DNA of 64,000 nucleotides, from positions 52,586,284-52,650,283 of the forward strand of contig OX422213.1 in assembly GCA_949130495.1 (NCBI GenBank). The letters are read 5' to 3'. A program made the translations under genes and the position numbers. This DNA is from Sambucus nigra. Lineage: Eukaryota; Streptophyta; Magnoliopsida; Dipsacales; Adoxaceae. Below the pieces are notes generated by a model. It had not been told where the DNA came from. It saw only the letters and a list, made by a program, of their open reading frames with translations, and made no database searches. Positions 44,079 through 55,720 of this stretch are shown one piece after another (the stretch's first letter is position 1; each line of letters begins with the position of its first letter).

Positions 44079-46727
44079 TTAAACCTCCCTTCCCTCTCCT
44101 TCCTCAACCCCCACCCCTCCTACCCCAAACCTATTAGTCTTCTCGAACAGAGCCCAAGTCTCACTGTCGTACCCCTCAAACACAACTCCCGCATCATTGC
44201 TAAAAGATCCTAACAAGTCCTCCCTCCAAGTTTTCGAGTCTTCCTCCCATCCTTCTTCCTCACTATCATTAACAATTCTATCTTGGCTTAGGATTACTAG
44301 GTCTACCCATAACCTAGAATCGTTTAGCTCCTGAAAAAGCGCACCATCTCCAATACATCCCCCCTTAGTCATTTCACTAGACACCACAATCGCTTTGCAA
44401 TTATTTTCTACTAACGGAATCGGTTCCCTTTCTCCATTGACCTCTATTTACCTATCTAGTATTGACACTTCCCCCCTACACTTCCCCAATGCCCTTCCTT
44501 TGTTGCCGTTTTTGCCCACATTTTTGAAAGCCTTTATATTTGTAAGTCCTAACAAAGACGACCCGAGGTAAATTTCATTCTTCCCTTTGTTTTTCTCACC
44601 TATCACTTCTGTCCCCGACTTTTTTTCTATTAACCCTCCTATCTCGTTTTCTCCCCCCAAAGATTAATCTTTACTTAATTAATCCTCTCTTTAGACGAAT
44701 CTAGTCCCTCACTGATTTCAATGCCCCTACTATTATGACACTTAGGAACAAGGTCTTTTTTCTTGTACATAGGTAGCACCTCCACGTTATTGCTAGAATT
44801 TTTTTTTCTATACCACCACGTTTGTTAAAAAATAAACCATTATGCTCCTCACTGATTGCCCCCTTTTCTGAATTACCAAGACCACCCCTTTTGACACCTT
44901 GCGTAGCCTTGGGGCTTGCATTATTGACCACCTCTGAGCCAGAATTCCTACTAATGGACACAAAGTTTTCTTTTGAATAATTAGAAGTCCCACAAAACAA
45001 AAAATGTTATTTGTTTTTATACCCTATTCTATCGTGCAACAAAAGCTCACTGGCTGACAATCTTCTTGTTTCTCCTGCCTTTCTCCTCGTGCCTATACTT
45101 ACAGAGGGAATAGTCATGTCTCTGTTTAAGGTGACATCTGCCACCTGGGAAAACATCACAGCATGCTCACCCACTTCCTTGTTTTCAACTGTAGAGATAT
45201 CCCTTAAAGAAATATCTACTACACTTACTCGTGCATTTTTATCACTTGCTGGAAACTCACAAGTCTTTCCTCCACTAAATAAAGGTTCTGACTTTTGCCT
45301 ATTATATTCAGAACCCATACCCACTTTTGCATGCTTAGTACATCCACTTTCTGACAATGGAGCATGTATCGGCTCCTGAAACTGACATAACGCCTACTGC
45401 ATCACTGGCCTCTGAGATTCCACGCTTCCAAAGGCAAACCGCGACTGTTCCACAGTGATGCCGTCCGAGGTGCATTTGTCCCTGTCACTACCGTGATTTC
45501 CAGAATTTGTGGAAGCGACTTTCACCACCAGCACATGATTTTTTCGTACCTCTATCTCTCCTTCTGGGATAGCATACATCTGGGGCTCCGGCGTCGCCAT
45601 CGCCTTTGGGACGACCTGAGTAGCCACCTTCTCCTCATTCAACAACGGCCCACTGACAGCGCCTATAAGGTTACATATCTGCGTCTCATCCCATACATAT
45701 AGCTCGAAAGCCCAGCCTCCCACCCCAATTTTGATTCGATTTGGTAGTTGCTTATTCTGTTTAACCAGAATTCTCGCCCATCTTAGCTCTTCACCCACCA
45801 TAGTTTCGAAGTCAGTTTTCATAAAACCACCACATTTCTCCCCTATGGCTTGGAATACTTCAACCCCCAATAAATGAAGAGGTAGTCCCATAACTCGTAT
45901 CCAACGGTATTCAGACATGTTAGTAACCCTAAAATAACCTGCCAATGGTTGCCACTTTTGAACCCATAAAATATCCTCATAAAAAGACCAGCTCTGTTTC
46001 TTTAAAACTCTCTTAGACAACATCTCGGAGGCAAACACTACCAAGAATAAATAAGAATGAAGAGCCCTAACCTCAGTATTCCCGAAGGAACCCCAGTTTT
46101 TGGATATCCATTATTTCAACTTCTTCACCGTAGGTAGCATTGAGTCCAAGCCGCCTACCCGAACGACCACAACTCTTTGGAAGAAAATAATTCTGAAGAT
46201 ACTCGAATCTTCCTCCACCATAAGATCACACTCGTTTGAAGAATCTTTAGTTATAGTGATTTTTGACAGTGGTCACTGATCAACTTTAGCTGCTTGGAGA
46301 TACGCCCGTCCATCCGTCGTTGTGGACCTCCGAATCGAAATGGTCACATGTTTACAACAGGGAACCACCTTCTCCATCCTTCAAAAAACTCCTGCCACCG
46401 TGTTCCACCCTATACCAACAGCCTCCTCCAGCCACTGAAAATGGACTCTACTCTCCTCCTTTCTAATCACGAGATTAATCCAGGCCCGTTGCCTTGTAAC
46501 GCAAGTGAAAACAATTATTCTTCTTCCCTTGATTGTACGCATCTTAAAAAATCTTCTGTGTTCCCTATAGGGTTCCCTGAAGCAGTCCCCCAATCACTTC
46601 ACCTCTCCCATGACTAGAATAGCACCTTTGAGCTTCTCTTCCCCATTAACAGATAAAAAGAATTGATGCCTGAGACAAAACAACTCTTTATCTAGGGCAT
46701 ACTCCTTACCATTCACCAGAAACAACA

Positions 46728-46762
<35 letters not shown>

Positions 46763-46763
46763 G
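44079..46763 (-). pseudogene. LINE ORF1 (DUF4283-like)
   Basis: The likely start is ATG 46763 inside tccatagtg, followed at once by 15 GA units coding alternating Glu-Arg. The repeat length puts the start out of frame with the downstream protein (LFLVNGKEYALDKELF). DUF4283-type core sequence with WVQKWQPLAGYF, YRWIRVMGLPLHLLG and FEAIGEKCGG-like residues lies at 46044-45750. A long variable acidic tail follows with several stops to 44079, 16 bases before ORF2. RNA-binding role inferred from the family. Confidence 0.7.
46731..46760. repeat. (CT)15 microsatellite at LINE ORF1 start
   Basis: Thirty bases of pure CT on the plus strand, lying between the candidate ATG and the body of ORF1. Confidence 0.92.
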
Positions 46764-46802
46764 TGTCTCCTTTTTGGGAACACTAAAGATGCCAACTTGT
46801 TT

Positions 46803-46816
46803 TAGGTACATATTCT
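46803..46816 (+). repeat. Target-site duplication, right copy
   Basis: taggtacatattct, identical to 41306-41319, directly after the LINE 5' end. Confidence 0.92.
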
Positions 46817-47845
46817 AAAAGCCCTGTGTTACAATGTAGCAAATATTACTTTGTAATATCTTCCCATTGATACGATTAGCGTGGAAATGATCTGGGGAGT
46901 TGTATAGAGGTTCTTATGTTATTTTTTGAAACTTAAAGAAGTAGAGACTATGAATGAATCAATGATTTTCAAAAAAATTTAAATGAAAAGGTGGCATTAA
47001 TGAAATGAAAAATAGCTTTGAAACGAAATTCAAACGGGGAAACAACTTTAGTGCATAGAGCAGTAATAATCATGGAAGATACCATCATTGGAAGCCTGTT
47101 TGAAATTATAGTTTTCTAATGCTAAAATATGTGTACATCAATATAAGGAGGTATCTCAAAAAATCCATTTCTTTAATTATTTCATGTGTTAAGTTGGTAT
47201 GTGCATGGTAATCTAGTTACACATTAAGATTTACAATGCTGCTGAATTTACACAAGCCATTACTTAAATGTGGGTATAGAGTTCATGAAACATGATTAAT
47301 ACCGTGTCGTATTTAACATTGCCACTAAAAAGAAGTTTTTTCTTCTTTTCAACACAATTTTTTACTTTTTATTTTTATTTTTTATAGGTTCAAGTTCCAA
47401 GAAACAAGTCATAAACCAACACGAGGGATTGGCGGGAGAAGATATTCAAATCCTAATCTCAGACGGTCGAGTAGTAGGGCTTTTTCATCTAATTTAAAAT
47501 ATGAGGTGGGAATTTTTATACGGTATCATGCTCCATTTAAATTCATATTTTGGAGCCAAGTTTCAGAGGAGAACAAACGACATATGTTGATACTTTTTAA
47601 AGTAAGATATCTATCGATATAATATGGATCAGTATGTTGGAGTTAATGATAGGTTATTTGATAAACTCTGTGATTGTTAAAAATAAATTATTTGGTAAGC
47701 TTGTCTATATATCTTAATTAGAATATGTTTGAACTGCCAGAAGATGATTGATTGAAGTATGTATTGATGGAATAATTCCATAATCCATTTCCCAGCATTC
47801 GCTCAAGAATACATTGAGAGAGACATTTAGAGAGTTGGACAAGTT

Positions 47846-47986
47846 GTTGATTCAATGCGGAAAACTTAGGAGGCGATGAAGGAAGCTAACAAAGCTAGAA
47901 GGGAGAACGTAAAAATGAAGGAGCAAATATATGAGCTTAATTGGAAATTTGAGGCATTAGCTAACCTCGTAAAATGATAATGTACC
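47846..47986 (+). pseudogene. Coiled-coil exon fragment, possibly CACTA transposase-associated protein
   Basis: The plus-strand frame gives VDSMRKT, a stop (TAG), EAMKEANKARRENVKMKEQI and ends KFEALANLVK followed by TGA. Heptad-like charged helices of this kind end many plant CACTA accessory proteins. This is weak evidence and the identity is tentative. Confidence 0.3.
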
Positions 47987-48030
47987 TCTTCATGGTAAGA
48001 ACATAATCCTATTTTTTTTATATTTCTGCT

Positions 48031-48330
48031 TTTGTGTTGGATTTCATTTTTGTGTTATTTGTTGCATGCATATGTCATCATGTAGTCACTAATGCTACCT
48101 TTATTTCTTTTGGTGATATATTTACTTCCATATCTATTCTATTTGCTAAAAATTAAGTGAATTTAGTCTGTTCCCAAATGAATTCAATTATATGAATATA
48201 TATTGTGCTAGATTATTGGATATCACTTTTACATTTTGTTATTGCATGTATATGCCACTGTGTAGTAACTGATGCATTTGTTTCTTTTAGTGATATATTA
48301 CTTCCTTATCTACTCTTTTGGTGATATGAT
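48031..48330. repeat. Imperfect tandem duplication, 180-bp period
   Basis: ttgcatgcatatgtcatcatgtag at 48062 reappears as ttgcatgtatatgccactgtgtag at 48242, and similarity continues through ttggtgatat. Two copies. Confidence 0.65.
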
Positions 48331-50320
48331 TTTTGTTAACATCTAAAAGAAATATTACATATAATGACAAAAAATATTAAGCGTGACGTTTTGAACGGAT
48401 TAAGTTAGTGTCAGTTAAAAGCACGATTTCTAATCGTGTTACGTTTTTGTTGGAATTTTATAACAAATGGATTTTTTATTTGTGTTAATATTAATTACTC
48501 GTGTTATTCACGCTTTTATTTCTTTTTTCATATACTGTTATTTTTCTCAATTTTATAAAGCTTATTTTATATATGTATAAACATACTCTTGTATGGAAGT
48601 TCGTCATCGCCATGAGTATAATAGTAGATGGGCTAAAAAAGCTATAAAAATGATTTTAATATAAAATTCAAAGACATCATCACCTATGAGAATTGAAAAA
48701 ACTCAAAATCTTCTTATGTTTAAACAAAATTATCTAAATTTTTCAAAAATTAGGATTGAATATATGGAGCATTATAAAGGCAATACTTTTGTTACTACGT
48801 AGTGAAAAATATCAAAAAATAGGATTGAGGGTTTGGAGGTTTGTAAATATTCACCTATTAAGATGTCCAAACCTCACGACTTGATAAGAATGAACATATC
48901 TAAATAAATGCTTTTATTTAGCATTATCACGTATTAGCAAGAATGGAAATCAGCAAGGTTATTAGAGCCTACCAAAAGAAAGAAATGTTTAAAAGGTGTG
49001 GCAAAGTACAACAAATAAGGTGTGTGTTCTTTAGCGAGAAACAATCAATTTGGAAAAAAACTAATATCCTACTTGTTTTTTTTGTGCTTAATTGCTATAG
49101 GTGTAATTACTTAATTGCTAGATCGGCTTTTCGTTTGGTCACCAATTTAAGTTTTATTTTGTTTAACAAGTCAATTGTTTAATACATGTATTTGTAGAAA
49201 AATGGTAGATACATGATAACAAATATGGTACACAGGAGAGTTCTCATGATAACTTCCATGTTTATCATCTTCAATTAGTTACAAGAACATTGTTGCTGCA
49301 AACATATATGCTATAAAATGTTGGTGCAAAACATAAAGTGATACGATTGAGATTAAAGATGGAAACAATATTTATGGAGTTATCTTGTCATGAACTATTA
49401 TATATTTTGTATTGTGAATTTTTTCTATTGTGATATGATGTTTTATTTTGTTTATAATTGTCTATAAGTGCATATTGTCTCAAATAAATGTAAGAAGTTA
49501 GGTAGCTTTTCTTTCCCTGTCTTTGTTGGTGTTATTTTAAAGGCTAATTTGAAATGTATAAGAAGATAGTTACTCACCTAAGACTTAGTATTTTAAATGC
49601 GATAATCAATGGATGAAAGTTGAAATATATTTACATTACTCACTTTGTTGTTATTATGATTAACTTTGAATATCAAAGTCTAATATATCATCATTTGTCT
49701 ATCATATACAATTTTAGTGATTTAGTAACGCATGTACGGGAATAACCATAGTATCTAAGTATACAAAAATATATGAAATAAAAGATGAATGTAATATACT
49801 ATTGTTGTTTTCTTATTGTGCAAGATATCTAAGTGATTTTATAAATGTACTTGGATTTATCTAAATTCTATTTAAAAAGCAGTGATAGTTCTAACAAGCT
49901 CCTTATGGTTTCATACAGATCTAATGGAAGAAGAAAGAAGTATAGTAGAAAAGTAGTGGAGTAGCAGTGGAGAATTGAGAAGTCAAATGAAATGTCTTTA
50001 CTTTATTTGTTTTGGATTTTTATAAACGGTATCAAAATTCGTGTAAATGATCTATGGAAGCAGTACTTAGCATGAAGACATTTGAGAGACATATTTGTTT
50101 ATTTACTTTTTCTTTAGAAGGATTAAATGATTTTTGAACCGACTTTATGAGCTATGTAAATGTCTTAAATTTTATGTTTTAAAGCAAGGAAGCGATAATT
50201 TTAATTAGATTTGTGTGTAATTTATTTTGAGTAGATATGGAACGGGAAGGTGGGAAATAAATGTAGGTAGCAATAAATGTTAAAAAAACTTGGTGGAGAA
50301 ATTAACTTGCTATTAAAACT

Positions 50321-51316
50321 GTGTTAATATGGATTTTTGTGGCAATATTTCTGACAAATTTGCACCAAAAAGTGTCCTTTAGTGGCAAAATTTATAGCCA
50401 ATTTGCCCCGGAAACTATCTTTTAGTGGCGAGATTAATGGCCAAGAAAATTGTTTTCATGATGATTTTCTAGAAACAGTGGCGAAAATATTATCCCCGAA
50501 AGGTGAATTTTGGTGGGGAATTTTTATATTGCTACAGTAAAAAATCTTTTTAGTGGGGAACTAACATTTTTAGTGACAACTTTCCTCTAGACCTGGAAAA
50601 ATGAAGCACGACACGATAACACGACACGAACCGACATGAAGTTATAAGTTAATGGGTGGACCCTTAATGGGTTCAGGTTATATCAGTGTCAACCCAATAA
50701 GACACGATAGTTAACCGGTCGGGTTAGTGTTTCCCCTTCACCCGTTAATCCCCGATAAGATCCGTTATGATCCATTAATTTAAGTAAATAAGATATACTC
50801 TTGAAAGTTATAAATAATTTATGTAGCATAATGTTAATTTAATTATAATGAATTTTACTAAATGAGAGATTTAGTATTGTCAATGAATCAATTAATTATC
50901 TTAATGGTTATTAACGAGTGAGCACGACACGACACGTTAACATAATGGGTCGAGTTTGGGTATGATTTTTTCACATGATAAAAAAGTCACCCATTTAGAC
51001 ACGAACCCAATAAGACCCAAACACAATAAAAAATGACACGAACACGACTTGACATGACCCATTGACAGGTCTATTTTCCTCTTTAGTTACAAAATTATTC
51101 AGCACAAAAAGCCAACATGTGGTGGGGAATCATTTGTTTGACACTAAAAGTTCTATATTTAGTGGCGAAATTTAAGAATTTCCACGAAAGGAATAAACAT
51201 CGGTCTTTTAGTGGCGAACTGGTGGCAAAAAAATGTTGCCACTAAAAGTTTTGGTGGCAAAATTTTAAGGATTAGTGGCAAAAACTATTGCCACAAAATG
51301 TCATTTTTCTTTTGTG
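50321..51316 (+). mobile_element. Right terminal region of a CACTA-like transposon
   Basis: Many copies of agtggc, gtggcaa and ttgccacta in both orientations (50340-50560, 51110-51300) form the subterminal repeat pattern of plant CACTA elements. The end reads catttttcttttgtg at 51302-51316, close to the usual ...TTCTTGTAGTG terminus but worn. A hAT-like MITE interrupts the repeats at 50589. Confidence 0.55.
50589..51074. mobile_element. hAT-like MITE, 486 bp
   Basis: Flanked by the perfect 8-bp duplication tttcctct (50581-50588 and 51075-51082). Termini are agacctgg and, reversed, (at)agacctgtc. Inside, short words such as cacgacacg and gacacgaaccc recur near both ends. There is no coding capacity. 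An 8-bp duplication and a YAGACCTG-type end fit the hAT superfamily. Confidence 0.8.
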
Positions 51317-53364
51317 CAGACTCGTTAATAACACCTACAAAAAATAGAAGAGTAATTCAGATCTTTTATATATATGAAGAAAATGATAACAAATATATAT
51401 TTATGATCGTCCGAAACACTAAAGCTCATTCTGAAACTGCCAAAGAAGTTTGTACTTCAGAAAAGTCATTTTTTCCCTCAAGAAAACCTTGTACTTCCGC
51501 GAAGGCGAGTCCAAGTCCCAAAAGAGGTTCGTACTTCAGAAAAGTCACATTTGAGAAATAAACTAAGTCGAACCTTTGCACAAATTTCACAAAAGTCAAC
51601 ATTTCTAGATGAGCAACTGCCTGAACGAAAAACATCTCAAAAAGCCGACACGCCCTAGGAAAAATTCGGCTTTCTACACGAGGGTAAAGAACTTATGCAC
51701 AAATTTTGAAGCAATGACCCACATATATATAGTGTGATAAAATTTACATACTTGTTTAACTTATTTAGCCCGACCTCCGTTTAGGGGACCGGATATGCAA
51801 TTTACAATGTTTATATTTCCTAAGCCTAGTTTCTAATCCATTAACTTTACTTGTCTATTTTATTAACATGATCATGTATTAAACAAATGTTAATAAAATG
51901 CCATGATTAAAATGCATCAACTTGAAAACATACTTTTGAAAATATGTTCTCTGGAAAGTGACATCGAGATGTGTCAGTCCGAAACTTTACAGGCTAAAAT
52001 CTAAAATCCAACTACTCTCACCACCTCTCCGAGTGAACTAAGCCTGTCAAGGCGGCGACACCAAATGTGTGTTTTTATACAAATACTATTCAAACATAGG
52101 CATTTGGTCAACGTATTTTTCTAACATATAAATATATCAATCTAACCCAACAGAAATTCTGTATTAAGTACTAGGCTCCATAAATACCAGAATTTTTTAC
52201 CTTGTATACTCGGTATTTCGTAGCCTACGCCTATAAATATGTCTTGTTTGTTGGAAATATGTTGGCTTTAATCCCAAGTCTCATTGTGTATGTATGCGCT
52301 ATACCGAGCTTAACTCATGAAGCCCAAGCCTCGTAATACATCTCTCGACATATTATTTCTTAGGGATGCATCCTTTCCCACTTTGAACACCACCAACTTC
52401 TCCTGGTCCACCCAGTAACAAAATGTAGTGTCCTACTCTACTTATAAACAATATAACGTTACATCCTTGATGTAGCCTTGACGCTTCCTAGCTTAACCCC
52501 TTCCAGTTCTACACCCCCAAACTAGTATGAAGATAACACCTTTCATCTAGTAACCACCCGACTATTATAAGGTTATATGACAATATCCAATATTTTAAAG
52601 TTCACTCCTATTATGATACTCCATACACTAACCCTCCCCCTCCTAATAAAAGTCCTACACTTGCGCACACGTCATGTTTGAGCATGTGTTACGACCAAAC
52701 TACGTAGGCTTTAATCCCATGTATTCTTGGGTAAGTTGGAGAAATACTGAGTCTTTCTCGTGAGCTCGAGACTTGACAATATATCTCATAGTATGTTGTC
52801 TCCGCTGAGATTCACCTATCTATCAACTTTCATCCATTACACCTAAGTAACTAAAATAAGATATTAAATTATCTCAAGGAGGTACCTCCTAAATAATTCT
52901 ATACATACAAGCATGCAAACACATATACACTAATCATAATCGAGATGCACCTATATCCCACCATTCTATCTTTACTCAAACCTTAAATGAGATATGAATC
53001 TATCTCAAAGTTGAGGTTTCTCACACACTTAGATACATGATAAATGGCCACCCATTATACGAATCCAAATCACAGAGTCATACACAAGCACCCTTATGTA
53101 CCTGCATCAGTTGAAGTGCGTTCTTGTGCCTCTTACTTATACCGTTTTCCAACCTAAGCACCTATCAATATTTTAAGGGACCCTCATGCTAAGGTATTTA
53201 AATAAATTCTAAAATAACTAAAAAGTAATCATTTAAGGTAAATAGAAATAATAAGCATATAATTAAGCAAGCAAACAAAACAAATTGGGTGCTTAACACC
53301 TTCCCGACTCGTAACTCAATTTCAGAACCTAGACAATAAGAATCTCTGGACCAACTGCAGACTT
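51317..53364. other. Unresolved region, possibly Tat/Ogre-like LTR or leader
   Basis: No supported ORF. The minus strand has tcgggaaggtgttaagcacc near 53285-53308, a phrase I associate with Ogre/Tat leaders, and a TATA-like cacatatatatagtg lies at 51720-51734. Two near-identical words, gtacttcagaaaagtca, lie at 51453 and 51532. Identity is uncertain. The Tekay copy 2 LTR begins abruptly at 53365, so this is its target sequence. Confidence 0.3.
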
Positions 53365-55009
53365 TGTAATGCCCCAACCCGGATTTGGGATACCGCTGGG
53401 TCAACTCACACCCGAGTCAAGGAAGGGTGAAGGGGGAAAGTCTAATTTTATTATTTAGGAAAAGCCTTTAATTTGCATCATTTTATAAGGAATAAAAGGT
53501 AATCAACATGTTTTAATTTAAGAAAAAAGTTATCACTTTAAGTGATTTAATCAATTAGCAAAATTTATTTAGGAACATTCCATTAAATCCAACAATACTA
53601 CTAATAAGGAAATAAACCATACAACTCATCTATTATTACAATGAGTGGCCCAAGGCCCGAATCAAAAGTTGTTCAAAGTGCCGAACACAATTTTTACAAT
53701 ATCATGGTAGAGTTTCTAATGATGATTCGTAACATCTGGGGCCATACCAACGTCCGTAATGGAGGTACCTAGGGGTGGAGTTTTTAACATAAAAAGTAGG
53801 TGTGAGCAACATTGTCTTTTTCTCAGAATTTACTAAATAACCGCGTACTTTAACAGTCTCCATACCGCCGACGATGCCACCATATGCTTTGACTAGTGAT
53901 TTTGGATTTTTCACCCTAGGGCTCTGGGGCCTTCACAACTCTTTCCCGATTGCATCAAAGTCCATATTAATGTATTTTAATATTTTATCAAATGTCCATA
54001 TTATCCCACCATTCTTGTGATTTTAATGGTTCGTACTTATGCTTTACACCACTTTCACGCAACTTTATTCATTTTAAACGTTTTTCACAAAATCGACCGA
54101 TAAGGTGAATGAGAAAGTTCAACCACTAGGACCCTCAATTTTCACCAAATTTCCCTTTTACCCTTCATTTGCGAAAACTTTGCGAAAACATATTTTCTTC
54201 ACTATGGCATCAGAAATCATTATTTTATGTTCAAAAGACATGCTTCATCATTATTTCTCAAGAAAAAACCCAACATTTAATATTTTGAAGGCCATTTCAC
54301 CAAAATGTTCATTTTAGCCTTATTATCATATGTTGTTTAAACATTATTATTTCTCATTTTATCAACCTTTTACAACATATTTAGGGCTGATCTTTTTAAC
54401 TTATTTATTTCATCATAAAAACCATTTTAAACTCCATATTATATGTTCTATACTAACATACTACAAGATTCAACACATGTTTGGGAGAATTCCAAGCCTA
54501 AAAATCCTTAAATATGAATCTAAACATGATGTTAACATGGAACTATAATTTTGTGCATCTTCCTCATATCTCAAGATTAAAAATACTATTTATTCCTCAA
54601 AAATCTATTTAAGTCTAATTTTCTCAAAATTTCCATTTTTGCAAGAAAACCTTAAAAGAACATACTAGAAAATATATTTGTAAGATTAAACCATATTCTA
54701 GCATGCATCCTAATTTTTTTTTAGCTTTTAATCCTGAAAACATAGTGAGTAAAATCTTGAAGTTGAAGTGGAGAAACCCAAAAAAGGATTACTTGAAAGC
54801 GTATGAAATCCAAGAAAGTTCCAAAATGCTCCAAAGCCCCAACAACACTTTTTCAACCTAACTTATTCCTTAGACAAGCCTTGAAATGGGTCCTATAAGC
54901 TTGGAAATGGCAAGAAAATGGATTAAATGAGGTGTAGACCTTAGTTGGAAATGGGTGGAGGAGGGTGGGAAGTGGTGGAGGAAACTTAAAGAGAGAGAGA
55001 GAGACGCGC

Positions 55010-55034
55010 GGGGGGGGGGGGGGGGGGGGGGGGG
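55010..55034. repeat. G25 homopolymer next to a GA tract
   Basis: gagagagagagagacgcgc followed by 25 G on the plus strand. On the LTR strand it is a C run inside the transcribed leader. The length may be affected by sequencing. Confidence 0.85.
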
Positions 55035-55113
55035 AGATAGAGGGAAAGAGAAATAGAAGCCTTGAAAATCTAATGAGAAGTGTTGGAAATGACCCTTGCA
55101 AAACCCGATCTCT

Positions 55114-55122
55114 CCTATTTAT
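55114..55122 (-). promoter_or_regulatory. TATA box of Tekay copy 2 LTR
   Basis: Minus strand cataaatag in a suitable context, with a C/T-rich leader following. Confidence 0.5.
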
Positions 55123-55706
55123 GCTCCAAAACCCACCATGCTTTATCCATTGGTCCATCAACATTTGAAACACGATTCGATTTTCACCATTGGGACCTCT
55201 ATAGCTCAACCAATCCTAGGATCCACGTTACGACATCAAATAAAAATTCCGCAATTTTTTTATTTTTTGATGACTCCTTCTAACGATATCCCTTGTTGTT
55301 TGAAAGACATACCTTCTCGTTCGAACGAGGTTCCAATGAGAGCTTAACGAATCATATAAAATGAGGTTGTTTGAACGATAACCCCTACCTCATTCGAATG
55401 AACCTTTTGAACGGGGGTTCCAACGACATTCCCGAGAATGGGTGAAAGAGAATAGGTATTTCTTGTTTAATAGTCATTCGAAGCTCGTTTGAACAACTTA
55501 GCTTCCTCGTTCAAATGACCCTACCACTTTGTTCGATCACACCAATAATTCTTCTAATAAACGTTTTGGACATTCCATCACATTTTAACTACACAAAAGC
55601 CACAAGAATAGTTTGAAATAGACATTCATCCATTATATTCAGTTCATGGACAAACGACATGCAATTTACAGGTAAAGGAAATATAGTCTTAGGCATGGTC
55701 ATCACA

Positions 55707-55720
55707 TTCTTTCCTCCTTA
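55707..55720 (-). other. Polypurine tract of Tekay copy 2
   Basis: Minus strand taaggaggaaagaa directly before the LTR start. Confidence 0.8.

Larger units (their letters stand above)
41320..46802 (-). mobile_element. L1-type LINE lacking reverse transcriptase, with intact target duplication
   Basis: A 5.48-kb minus-strand insert flanked by the perfect 14-bp direct repeat taggtacatattct (41306-41319 and 46803-46816). Its 3' end is an A tail (plus-strand T run 41320-41329). ORF1 (46763-44079) is DUF4283-like. ORF2 (44063-41449) has the endonuclease domain and the C-terminal thumb and zinc-binding region, but the RT domain between them is missing. Both element ends are present, so this is a complete insertion, not a 5' truncation. 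Confidence 0.88.
46817..50320. other. Mostly unassigned, probable interior of a decayed CACTA element
   Basis: AT-rich with no long ORF. It contains the possible transposase C-terminal exon at 47846-47986 and an approximate 180-bp duplication. The phrase ttgccactaaaa near 47321 resembles the terminal repeats at 51230-51250. A left terminus (CACTA...) was not found. Confidence 0.35.
53365..55706 (-). repeat. 3' LTR of Tekay copy 2
   Basis: 2342 bp, beginning (minus) TGTGATGACC at 55706 after a purine tract and ending ...GGCATTACA at 53365. It has several TTCGAA-type words at 55310-55530, including ctcgttcgaacgag at 55316-55329, identical to the palindrome in Tekay copy 1. A run of 25 G (55010-55034) lies downstream of the TATA box. 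Confidence 0.85.

Noticed and set aside
46900..47350. Left end of the CACTA element
   Set aside because: Only one ttgccactaaaa-like word; no CACTA terminus or repeat cluster, so the left end is not placed.
51211..51561. 116-codon open frame with KRGSYFRKV-like repeats
   Set aside because: It spans the CACTA terminus at 51316 and depends on a short direct repeat; composition looks random.
54853..55209. Proline-rich 118-codon open frame on the minus strand
   Set aside because: It is produced by the C25 run and CT tract in the Tekay LTR leader.
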